DNA of 32,978 nt from the NCBI GenBank assembly GCA_007695035.1, contig REEO01000017.1:1-32978 (forward strand), given 5' to 3'. This DNA comes from Saprospirales bacterium. Lineage in GTDB: Bacteria > Bacteroidota > Bacteroidia > Chitinophagales > Saprospiraceae. The notes below the pieces were generated by a model. It did no database searches and had not been told where the DNA came from. It saw only the letters and a program-made list of their open reading frames with translations. The position numbers were made by a program, and so were the translations under genes. This document shows positions 1 through 5,925 of this stretch, piece after piece (the stretch's first letter is position 1; every line of letters begins with the position of its first letter).

Positions 1-47
1 ACCCTCAGCTTGGAAGGCTGATGCTCTACCAACTGAGCTACTCCCGC
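1..47 (-). tRNA. tRNA-Gly(TCC), partial at the window edge
   Basis: Reading the minus strand from 47, the sequence begins with acceptor GCGGGAG, followed by a D-arm with AGCTCAGTTGGTAGAGC and an anticodon arm whose loop CTTCCAA carries the anticodon TCC. The variable region, T-arm and 3' acceptor strand lie beyond position 1. It is the third tRNA in a Thr-Tyr-Gly series transcribed leftwards. In Bacteroidota this series usually continues into another tRNA-Thr and tuf, which would lie outside the window. Confidence 0.93.
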
Positions 48-93
48 TTATTAAACCAAAACCTCTTGCGTCCTTAATACTAAAAAACGTCTG

Positions 94-176
94 TGGGGGC
101 GATAGGATTCGAACCTATTCAGACGTAGTCACCAGATTTACAGTCTGGCCCGGCTCTCCAACTCCGGCGCGCCCCC
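94..176 (-). tRNA. tRNA-Tyr(GTA)
   Basis: The minus strand from 176 gives acceptor GGGGGCG, a D-arm, the anticodon arm CCAGACT-GTA-AATCTGG, a long variable arm (class II, as expected for bacterial tRNA-Tyr), a T-arm with GGTTCGAATCC, and the matching 3' acceptor CGCCCCC with discriminator A. Length is 83 nt. The bases after the discriminator are CAG, so the CCA end is not encoded and must be added after transcription. Confidence 0.96.
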
Positions 177-211
177 TGAACTTTCAGAATGTTGGTATCA
201 CTTAAAAAATG

Positions 212-285
212 AGCCGATGGAGGGACTCGAACCCCCGGCCGGCTGATTACAAATCAGCTGCTCTAACCAGCTGAGCTACATCGGC
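212..285 (-). tRNA. tRNA-Thr(TGT)
   Basis: The minus strand from 285 reads GCCGATG acceptor, D-arm TAGCTCAGCTGGTTAGAGC, anticodon stem CTGAT with loop TTTGTAA (anticodon TGT), T-arm GGGGGTTCGAGTCCCTC and 3' acceptor CATCGGC plus discriminator T. The full length is 74 nt with no encoded CCA. It is the first gene of the Thr-Tyr-Gly tRNA series and lies about 95 bases downstream of a strong promoter match at 381-410. Confidence 0.96.
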
Positions 286-380
286 ATTTTTTATTCCGAA
301 AGTCTATCGGACAAGCCTTTTGCTTTGGCTTTTTCCTTCTATTCTTACAAAGATCTACAACTGCTTTTCAAAAGCGATTG

Positions 381-410
381 CAAAGATACTGCTATTCTTT
401 TATCTTGCAA
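381..410 (-). promoter_or_regulatory. Bacteroidota-type promoter for the tRNA-Thr/Tyr/Gly series
   Basis: On the minus strand TTG (410-408) is followed by exactly 19 bases and then TATCTTTG (388-381). This is a full match to the Bacteroidota housekeeping-sigma consensus TTG-N19-TAnnTTTG. Transcription would start near 374, leaving a leader of about 90 nt before tRNA-Thr. Confidence 0.75.
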
Positions 411-552
411 GCAATTATTTAAAAAAAATTTATACGCAATACCGAATAACCTGAGCCTAAAAGATATAAACATTATAATCTTCTGCTTTGCAGCTAATTA
501 TCACCTGTCTGCCAAGGAGGGTTTTAAAGCCGAATTTCTCCGACCCTCTTAA

Positions 553-591
553 CATACATATTATATTATGTATGATATATTATGTATGATA
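553..591. repeat. AT-rich palindrome with repeated half-site
   Basis: CATACATA (553-560) and TATGTATG (567-574) form a perfect inverted repeat around a 6-base centre. TATGTATGATA then recurs at 567-577 and 581-591, a 14-base period. The arrangement resembles a multi-site operator or a weak cruciform. No T-run follows it, so it is not an obvious terminator. Confidence 0.5.
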
Positions 592-635
592 CAATTGCTC
601 GATTAACTCTAACCACATAATAAATAAACACTGCG

Positions 636-669
636 GGCAAGTGCAATGAAGACATCTTTTTCACTTGCC
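636..669 (-). terminator. Possible terminator hairpin downstream of hpf
   Basis: GGCAAGTG (636-643) and CACTTGCC (662-669) form an 8-bp stem with an 18-base loop. On the minus strand the stem is followed by CGCAGTGTTTATTTATTATG, a poor U-tract. It may end the rpsU-xerC-hpf transcript, but the long loop and weak U-run make this tentative. Confidence 0.3.
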
Positions 670-832
670 TGGAGTCTAACGCCTGTATTCACTAAAGTAA
701 CAGAATGCAAGTGGTCTTAAACTTTCGACCTCTCACCTAACCCAATCAAATTAATGCCACAAGGAAGGTGACGACAAAAGTTCGAAGAAGTAATCTGGAA
801 AATGGCAATACTGACAAAATGCTCAGGAACAA

Positions 833-1132
833 TTAATAGGCCCTGAGTCCCTCCTTGTATTTAATTATTTGTCGCTTCATAACAGCAACCGAAGCATCAG
901 TGGCAGCTTCAAAAGTTTTATTGCTTTCGCTTATGAACAAGGTCTCTCCCGGCACATTGATTTTAAGGTCAACTATCTTATCTTTTATCTGCCCGCTGTT
1001 TTCCAGCCTCAGCTTGACATCCACATCAATGATCTTATCAAAAAACTGTCCCAACTTATTGACTTTGGCATCGATGTAATCCAGCAGCTTCTGGTCTGCC
1101 GTGAAGTGAATTGGCTCAATGTTAATATTCAT
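833..1132 (-). CDS. hpf: Ribosome hibernation promoting factor, short form (HPF/RaiA family)
   Basis: This 99-residue protein matches the short HPF/YfiA fold over its whole length. It opens with NINIEPIHFTADQKLLDYI, the typical first strand and helix, has the central VDVKLRLE strand and ends with a basic helix containing MKRQIIKYKEG. There is no C-terminal dimerisation domain of the long form. Family members bind the 30S decoding region in stationary phase and help inactivate or protect ribosomes. It lies 65 bases downstream of xerC on the same strand and ahead of the tRNA series. This is the usual Bacteroidota order and suggests one transcript from rpsU. The ATG at 1132 gives full family length and no alternative start is needed. 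Confidence 0.93.
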   Translation of the reverse strand: MNINIEPIHFTADQKLLDYIDAKVNKLGQFFDKIIDVDVKLRLENSGQIKDKIVDLKINVPGETLFISESNKTFEAATDASVAVMKRQIIKYKEGLRAY

Positions 1133-1197
1133 ATCTCAGTATTTTTTTCCAAAAAAATATATACCATATTATATAACCGCAATATAAGTATTTTCTT

Positions 1198-2103
1198 TTA
1201 TCTCGGATGGGTATCTCTATATATCTCCCTCAATTTTCTTGTGGAATTGCTCAAATACACTTCGGTAGCAGCAAGAGAAGTATGTCCCATAAGCTCCTTT
1301 ATCTCTGGCAGTTGGGCACCATTCTCAGTTAAATGGGTAGCAAAAGAATGCCTAAGTACATGCGGGCTTTTTTTATCGAGAGATGTATAGCCGGTAAGGT
1401 GTCGCTTGACCAGCAGGTAAATAAATTTGTCGTAGGCGGCTTTCCCCTGATCGGTGATGATCAATGCTCTTTCAGAATCATCCACCCGTTCAGCTCTTAA
1501 ATTTAAATAGTGGTCCAATTTATGGATGAGTAGATCACTCAATGGAATCTCCCGTTCTTTCCTGCCCTTACCAAAAACCTTAATTGTGCCTCGAGAAAAA
1601 TCCAGTCCATCTACAGTCAGAGAGATGAGTTCGGACCTTCTCATTCCGGTAGAATAAAGAATTTCTAATACGGTTAGATCTCTGATCATGGAAAACCGCA
1701 GCTCGGCATCTTTCTCTTTTTGGATTTGGGAATAAATGCTGTCAAACATATTCTGCAGTTCAGAATCCTTAACCGCAGAGGGCATGAGACGCATTTTTTT
1801 CATACCCTTGATATTGAGGGCGGGATTTTCTTTAATTAAATTGCGCCGAAGGCAAAAATTGTAAAAGGATTTAATCGAAGACAGCTTCCGATTAATCGTA
1901 CTTGACTGGATCTTATTAATGCTCATGCTCGCAAGCCAGGATCTTACGTCTCTTACTTTGACATCCTCCGGAAAGTCTACCTCCATTTCCTCGCAAAAGG
2001 ATCGAAATTGCATCAGGTCTTTACGGTAGGCTATGAGGGTATGCTCAGAGCATCGCTTTTCGTGGAGCAGATAAGATTCAAAACGTTTGAGGGAATCCAT
2101 CAT
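1198..2103 (-). CDS. xerC: Tyrosine recombinase of the XerC/XerD type
   Basis: This is a 301-residue site-specific recombinase. Residues 1-95 form the SAM-like core-binding domain (HTLIAYRKDL, then INRKLSSIKSFY), and residues 110-295 form the catalytic domain. All catalytic residues are present: Arg155 in GMRRSEL, Lys179 in FGKGRKE, His248 and Arg251 in PHVLRHSFATHL, His274 in LMGHTSL and the nucleophile Tyr283 in EVYLS. Xer proteins resolve chromosome dimers at dif. The position between rpsU and hpf is the standard one for the Bacteroidota XerC paralogue, so I favour a housekeeping enzyme over a phage or integron integrase. No dif-like site or mobile element is evident nearby. The first two residues are both Met, so the start could be three bases later. 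Confidence 0.93.
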   Translation of the reverse strand: MMDSLKRFESYLLHEKRCSEHTLIAYRKDLMQFRSFCEEMEVDFPEDVKVRDVRSWLASMSINKIQSSTINRKLSSIKSFYNFCLRRNLIKENPALNIKGMKKMRLMPSAVKDSELQNMFDSIYSQIQKEKDAELRFSMIRDLTVLEILYSTGMRRSELISLTVDGLDFSRGTIKVFGKGRKEREIPLSDLLIHKLDHYLNLRAERVDDSERALIITDQGKAAYDKFIYLLVKRHLTGYTSLDKKSPHVLRHSFATHLTENGAQLPEIKELMGHTSLAATEVYLSNSTRKLREIYRDTHPR

Positions 2104-2174
2104 ATGGACTGAAAACTATTTTTTACAATCTAATCCGCTGTAATAAAACATGAGGTTTGAAGACCGGTTCTTAC

Positions 2175-2363
2175 TTACTGGTCTCCGAATTTCTTTTGCT
2201 TGTAAGCCGCCTTCAGCACTTCGTTTCTGCGCTTAACAGAGGGCTTGGTAAAGTGCTTCCTTCTTCTAATTTCTTTGAGAACCCCTGAGCGATCAAACTT
2301 TCGCTTGTATTTTTTTAACGCTCTGTCAATTGATTCTCCATCCTTAACGTCAATTATCAACAT
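2175..2363 (-). CDS. rpsU: Small ribosomal subunit protein bS21
   Basis: This 62-residue basic protein begins MLIIDVKDGESIDRALKKYK and continues with RRRKHFTKPSVKRRNEVLKAAYKQ, the unmistakable bS21 pattern of Bacteroidota. The same frame stays open upstream to an ATG at 2444, but that lies upstream of the promoter -7 element (2405-2412). The ATG at 2363 is therefore the start, and it also gives the normal family length. bS21 sits at the 3' end of 16S rRNA; in Flavobacterium it helps hide the anti-Shine-Dalgarno sequence, with Tyr54 implicated. Tyr54 is conserved here. There is no clear SD before the ATG. It heads the rpsU-xerC-hpf operon. Confidence 0.95.
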   Translation of the reverse strand: MLIIDVKDGESIDRALKKYKRKFDRSGVLKEIRRRKHFTKPSVKRRNEVLKAAYKQKKFGDQ

Positions 2364-2404
2364 ATGATTAATTTCTTTAATAAAAATTTTTTCAAAATGA
2401 GCTG

Positions 2405-2412
2405 CAAAGGTA
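2405..2412 (-). promoter_or_regulatory. -7 promoter element of rpsU
   Basis: The minus strand reads TACCTTTG at 2412-2405, matching TAnnTTTG. There is no clear TTG at the -33 distance. The predicted start near 2398 gives a 5' leader of about 35 nt and rules out the longer rpsU reading frame. Confidence 0.6.
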
Positions 2413-2569
2413 AAACTTCTGGCTTTTAGATTGCATATTTTCAAGGATTTTTTTTAGCAAAAAGTTCCATAACAAGGTAACTCCGCTTAAGAAATTACCA
2501 AAATTTAGGTCTGTAAAATATTCGTAAAGAAGCTATCCCCAGAAACTACAATTACCACCAAATTCCAAA

Positions 2570-2612
2570 TAAAAATGGTGGAACCTGTCGAAAATGTAAT
2601 CCAGGTCCCACC
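2570..2612 (-). terminator. Intrinsic terminator of the prohibitin-like gene
   Basis: The arms at 2577-2587 and 2602-2612 form an 11-bp stem. In the minus-strand RNA the only non-Watson-Crick position is a G-U wobble; in the plus-strand RNA it would be an A-C mismatch. The minus-strand product is then followed by ATTTTTA. Both points show that it works leftwards, 65 bases past the stop of the gene at 2677. Confidence 0.8.
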
Positions 2613-2676
2613 AATTATCTAGTCTAATCACACACCCTAAAAGGAATACCTCGAGTTATTCCCGGGAATGTGGAGT

Positions 2677-3495
2677 TTAATTTCCTCCCAGAATTAACGG
2701 CAGACCATCAGAGCCCGAACCGATAACCACTACCTTTGCATTTTCAGACTCAGCCAGTTTCAATGTTGCTTCGATACCCTTGTTTCGAAGGATATTGGGA
2801 TTCAAACTCGCGGTTATCAGGCGATTGGCCTCTGCAACTGCTTCTGCTTCAATCACCCTTCTTTCAGCTTCCTGTCGCTCTCTTTCCAGGCGGAATTCAT
2901 ACTCCAGTGCTGCCTGTTCCTCCCGGAGTTTGCGCTCAATGGCCTCCTGCAAAGATCTGGGGAGTTGGACCTCTCTAATCAGCACGGCATCTATAATTAT
3001 GTCATTTCGCTCACATGCCTCTGCAGTTCTCTGAAAAATCTCGGTTTGTATGGCCTCCCTCATAGTGCTGTAAAGCTCTTCGGGATTGTATTTTCCAATA
3101 ACCTCCCTGGTAGCAGACCGCAGCTCGGGAATCACAATTCGCCGATGATAATCTTTTCCAATATTATCGTGCAGGTGTCCGACACGATCCGATATTGGCC
3201 TGAATCTGTAAGACATATCCACTTTAATGGTCAAACCATTTCTGGCCAACACTTCCATAACCTCAGACCCTTCGTTAATCCTGACATCGTAAACATGCAT
3301 GGTGTTCCACGGCATAACTACGTGAAATCCCTGACTAAAAGTATTTTCCTTGTCCAATCCACCTGCAAATCGCTTAAACAACACACCTTTATGACCTGCA
3401 TCGATGGTTAAGAAGGTGGTCGAGCCCAAAATGGTCACACCAATGAAAATAAAAATGCCTAAAATTAGCAACCTGGTAATCTTACCCTGATCCAT
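2677..3495 (-). CDS. Prohibitin/SPFH-domain membrane protein
   Basis: The 272-residue protein has one N-terminal membrane helix (about residues 8-30, LLILGIFIFIGVTILGSTTF) and then the SPFH/band-7 domain (about 32-200) with the prohibitin hallmarks AGHKGVLFKRFAGG, GFHVVMPW and VDMSYRFRP. A charged helix follows at about 185-235 (REEQAALEYEFRLERERQEAERR), with a short C-terminal segment ending LPLILGGN. Bacterial prohibitins assemble into large membrane-bound rings that scaffold membrane proteins or modulate the FtsH protease. No protease gene lies next to it here. It is probably transcribed alone, with its own terminator at 2570-2612. I see no good promoter consensus upstream. The exact role is unknown. 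Confidence 0.9.
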   Translation of the reverse strand: MDQGKITRLLILGIFIFIGVTILGSTTFLTIDAGHKGVLFKRFAGGLDKENTFSQGFHVVMPWNTMHVYDVRINEGSEVMEVLARNGLTIKVDMSYRFRPISDRVGHLHDNIGKDYHRRIVIPELRSATREVIGKYNPEELYSTMREAIQTEIFQRTAEACERNDIIIDAVLIREVQLPRSLQEAIERKLREEQAALEYEFRLERERQEAERRVIEAEAVAEANRLITASLNPNILRNKGIEATLKLAESENAKVVVIGSGSDGLPLILGGN

Positions 3496-3812
3496 AACGC
3501 ACTGATTTTAATATGTTTATAATGTTTCATGACTATTCTTCCGAAAAAATCAGTCCAAATTGTAAGCTCGAATCTGTTTTCTCGTCATCTAACCACAACG
3601 CAAATTTGAGTATTCAGTTTAACATACCCAAGTATTTGCGACAAGAAACTTTTATGATCATGATAAATTCATTAGGACTTTCCATATGGCAGTTAGCTAT
3701 TGCTAATGAAAAATCCGGTCCTGGAATTAAAAGTTCTAATTTCTATACTATTAATCACGAATAGGCATTATCTTTGTACCGATTATATTATTAAACAATC
3801 AAAATTATCACA
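3496..3812. other. Divergent intergenic region between the prohibitin gene and the Cys-rich gene
   Basis: This stretch of just over 300 bases separates two divergent genes. It contains a clear -7 element for the rightward gene (3769-3776). The 83-codon plus-strand frame at 3513-3764 shows no domain, signal sequence or coding-like composition, so I do not call it. Confidence 0.5.
3769..3776 (+). promoter_or_regulatory. -7 promoter element of the Cys-rich protein gene
   Basis: TATCTTTG matches TAnnTTTG exactly. Transcription would start near 3783, about 30 bases before the ATG at 3813. No TTG stands at the -33 distance. Confidence 0.6.
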
Positions 3813-4268
3813 ATGAAGAAATTATTATTAATTGCGGTTCTTTTCTGCTCTTATGGAGTTGGAAATGCTATAGCTCAAGGTTGTGCAGGAAAAGCAAAAG
3901 CCCAGGCTGAAAAGAAGGAGTGCACTTCTCAGTCGCTCACTGACAAGCAAAAAGTTCAGGCCATTCAGGTTGCAGCTCAGCTTGAGAACATCGAGGCCAA
4001 GGTTTGCGAATCCAGTGGTAATGTGTCTTTTACCAAAATAAGCAAATGCGAAGCTTCCGACAAGGAAACCAGCACGCCTGTTAATTTTGATCCCGAGACT
4101 GAAAAGTTTATCAATGTCTCTCCCTCAGAAGTTCAAGAGGCGAAAGAAGTTAAAAGAAATTGCAGAGGTCAAAAAAGCACCTCCTCTGCAAGTTCAAGTT
4201 GCGCAGGTCAAAATAAGGCCAGAGCATGTTGCAGTAGTAGGAATTCAAACTCTAGCGAAGACGAATAA
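3813..4268 (+). CDS. Small secreted Cys-rich protein of unknown function
   Basis: I do not recognise the family. The 151-residue product has a clear signal peptide (MKKLLLIAVLFCSYGVGNAIA, cut about residue 21-22). The mature part is hydrophilic with eight cysteines: 24, 37, 65, 79, 117, 130, 139 and 140. CAG motifs recur near both ends (24-26 and 130-132). The C-terminal 35 residues are rich in Ser, Asn and Lys, contain the pair CC and end in SSEDE, which looks disordered. An even number of cysteines in an exported protein suggests disulfides; metal binding is the alternative. It is monocistronic, with its own promoter (3769-3776) and a strong terminator (4315-4348), so it is probably well expressed. 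Confidence 0.75.
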   Translation: MKKLLLIAVLFCSYGVGNAIAQGCAGKAKAQAEKKECTSQSLTDKQKVQAIQVAAQLENIEAKVCESSGNVSFTKISKCEASDKETSTPVNFDPETEKFINVSPSEVQEAKEVKRNCRGQKSTSSASSSCAGQNKARACCSSRNSNSSEDE

Positions 4269-4314
4269 TTGCTTATAAATTATCCGCTGAGAAGTTTTTG
4301 AAGAAAACAATCTA

Positions 4315-4348
4315 AACCCACTCCGAAATTCTCCGGGGTGGGTTTTCT
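4315..4348 (+). terminator. Intrinsic terminator of the Cys-rich protein gene
   Basis: AACCCACTCCG (4315-4325) pairs with CGGGGTGGGTT (4334-4344), an 11-bp stem with one U-G wobble in the plus-strand RNA and an 8-base loop. TTCTT follows. It lies about 50 bases after the stop codon at 4268. Confidence 0.8.
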
Positions 4349-4564
4349 TATTGTGCGGGAAAGTCTTCACCTCCTGGTTTTCTGAGAATATCCCAGCGTA
4401 CTGACCACCTCCATTATCCACTGCACTTTGCTGCCCCGGTCAACTTTACCATGGATACCTTCCACCGGAATGTCCATTGTCGCGGTAAGTCATATTACAT
4501 TTAACCATGAGTCGTTCTCTTGAGGAAACAAGCCCACCACTCCACCAAGCTCAGGGAAAATTAA

Positions 4565-4593
4565 TTGACTTTCTCAACTATTTCTTATCTTTG
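4565..4593 (+). promoter_or_regulatory. Promoter of the PLP-synthase / acyltransferase operon
   Basis: TTG (4565-4567), an 18-base spacer and TATCTTTG (4586-4593) match the Bacteroidota consensus. The predicted start near 4600 leaves a leader of about 210 nt before the coding sequence at 4811, long enough for regulation in the RNA. Confidence 0.7.
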
Positions 4594-4611
4594 TCTTAAA
4601 TTTACAATGAT

Positions 4612-4641
4612 GACCGATAATGTTTGCGGTCAGATTTTTTT
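4612..4641 (+). promoter_or_regulatory. Attenuator-like hairpin in the leader
   Basis: GACCG (4612-4616) and CGGTC (4627-4631) flank a 10-base loop, followed within three bases by seven T residues (4635-4641). It is built like a weak intrinsic terminator and lies only about 15-40 nt after the predicted transcription start. A 14-codon frame (4607-4651, with one Cys codon) runs through it. This could be transcription attenuation. It could also end a short abortive RNA. Confidence 0.4.
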
Positions 4642-4810
4642 ACAATATTGAATATCAAGGAATTAGCGCTTGTCGGATCCAGAGAATGTAGCTGATTCAT
4701 ATGGAAAACAGGGAATGAAACCGTTTCGGACGGTGATTTGAATGTAACATGAGGGAGGCGTTAAAAAATGAGGATCCTCCGGCTTACCTTTTGTGGGATA
4801 ATTTAAACAA

Positions 4811-5845
4811 ATGAAACACTTAAATCGGTACGACAATATACTCGATTTGATAGGGAAAACTCCTATGGTCAGATTGAGGAAAATGAGCGAATTGGCTCAA
4901 ACTCATGTGTACGCCAAGATGGAGAGCTTTAATCCTGGTCAATCAGTGAAGGACAGGATAGCATATCACATGATCAACCGGGCTGAAATGGATGGTAAGT
5001 TGAAGCCGGGAAGCACCATCATAGAGGCCACCAGTGGAAACACAGGGTTCAGCATCGCCATGATTAGTGCCATGAAAGGATACAGGTGTATATTGACCGT
5101 AAAAGATAAAGCATCTGAAGATAAGATTAAAATGATCAAGGCCCTGGGGGCTGAGGTGGTTAGATGCCCCTCCTCTGTTGCAGGTGATCACCCGGAGTCT
5201 TATTACTCCAAAGCCATTCAATTATCGAGGGAAATTCCCAACGCTTACTACCTCAACCAAAATTACGACAAGGGCAACTCCGAAGCTCATTACCTCACAA
5301 CAGGCCCTGAACTCTGGGAACAATCAGAGGGTCGGATAACTCATTTTGTAGCCTCAGCAAGTACCGGAGGTACCATTTCAGGTGCGGGTAAATTTTTGAA
5401 GGAGCGCAATTCCAATATTAAGATATTGGGCGTGGATTCAGAGGCTTCCATCCTTAAACAATATCACGAAACAGGCCACTACGACATGCCTGACAAATCC
5501 TCCTCTCTAGAGGGGGTAGGAAAAAATATCATACCAGCCAATGTCAACTTTGACATAATTGACGAGTTCATTCGTGTCTCGGACAGAGACAGTTCAATGG
5601 CTGCCAGATACCTCGCTCGAACAGAGGGAATCATGGCAGGATACAGCAGCGGTGCTGTATTGGCTGCACTTTGGCAACTGAGATCCCAAATCAAACCAGG
5701 AGACTTTTTGGTCGTCTTATTTCCAGACCATGGGAGCAGATACCTCACAAAGATCTACGATCCGGAATGGCTCAGAACAATGGGATTCCTCAATGGCAGT
5801 AGACCGGAGGAATTGAAGGCAAAAAAAGTGCGTGTCCAGGGATAA
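4811..5845 (+). CDS. PLP-dependent synthase of the cystathionine-beta-synthase/CysK fold; probable cysteate synthase
   Basis: This is a 344-residue fold-type II PLP enzyme. Lys47 in FNPGQSVKDRIA is the PLP lysine, residues 73-79 (ATSGNTG) bind substrate carboxylate, residues 184-188 (STGGT) hold the PLP phosphate, and AGYSSGA near residue 280 supplies the Ser facing the pyridine nitrogen. The C-terminus (LFPDHGSRYLTK, DPEWL) resembles the catalytic core of cystathionine beta-synthase more than CysK, and it has no haem-binding or CBS domains. The next gene, 80 bases on, is an alpha-oxoamine synthase. In capnine-producing Bacteroidota such a synthase makes cysteate from phosphoserine and sulfite for a neighbouring cysteate acyltransferase. 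I infer that role here; cysteine synthase is the alternative. The enzyme class is certain and the substrate is not. Confidence 0.85.
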   Translation: MKHLNRYDNILDLIGKTPMVRLRKMSELAQTHVYAKMESFNPGQSVKDRIAYHMINRAEMDGKLKPGSTIIEATSGNTGFSIAMISAMKGYRCILTVKDKASEDKIKMIKALGAEVVRCPSSVAGDHPESYYSKAIQLSREIPNAYYLNQNYDKGNSEAHYLTTGPELWEQSEGRITHFVASASTGGTISGAGKFLKERNSNIKILGVDSEASILKQYHETGHYDMPDKSSSLEGVGKNIIPANVNFDIIDEFIRVSDRDSSMAARYLARTEGIMAGYSSGAVLAALWQLRSQIKPGDFLVVLFPDHGSRYLTKIYDPEWLRTMGFLNGSRPEELKAKKVRVQG

Positions 5846-5925
5846 ATTCCTTAAATTTTTACAATTCCATTACACCCATTTTCTAAGTTATTTATTCAAC
5901 TTAAACACTTAAAAATAATATACCT

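Larger units (their letters stand above)
286..832. other. Non-coding stretch between hpf and the tRNA genes
   Basis: No convincing gene is present. The 75-codon plus-strand frame at 325-552 has no homology I recognise and overlaps the minus-strand tRNA promoter. The stretch holds that promoter (381-410), an AT-rich palindrome with a repeated half (553-591) and an inverted repeat GGCAAGTG/CACTTGCC (636-643 and 662-669). On the minus strand the inverted repeat is followed by a modest T-rich run, so it could terminate the hpf transcript. Nothing else is evident. Confidence 0.6.
4269..4810. other. Intergenic region: terminator, possible gene remnant, and leader of the PLP-synthase operon
   Basis: From left to right this holds the terminator of the Cys-rich gene (4315-4348), a minus-strand stretch with coding character but no intact gene (about 4367-4580), a full-consensus promoter (4565-4593), a hairpin with a seven-T run (4612-4641) and a further 170 nt of leader. 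The leader includes a UUCG-type hairpin at 4719-4733 and a short frame that overlaps the next start codon. No known riboswitch class could be recognised. Confidence 0.5.

Noticed and set aside
325-552. 75-codon plus-strand frame near the tRNAs
   Set aside because: It has no recognisable domain or signal, its composition looks non-coding, and it lies across the leftward tRNA promoter at 381-410.
1198-2103. Phage or integrative-element integrase
   Set aside because: The Xer-type length, a housekeeping neighbourhood conserved across Bacteroidota, and the absence of att-like repeats or cargo genes argue for chromosomal XerC.
2364-2444. N-terminal extension of bS21 from an upstream ATG
   Set aside because: The extra codons contain the promoter -7 element and do not match the conserved family N-terminus, which begins MLII.
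3513-3764. 83-codon plus-strand frame between the prohibitin and Cys-rich genes
   Set aside because: It has no domain or signal peptide and a low-complexity composition, and it ends just before the promoter of the next gene.
4600-4810. Known riboswitch (SAM, TPP or cobalamin) ahead of the PLP-synthase gene
   Set aside because: None of the conserved core sequences of these classes is present; only unclassified hairpins are seen.
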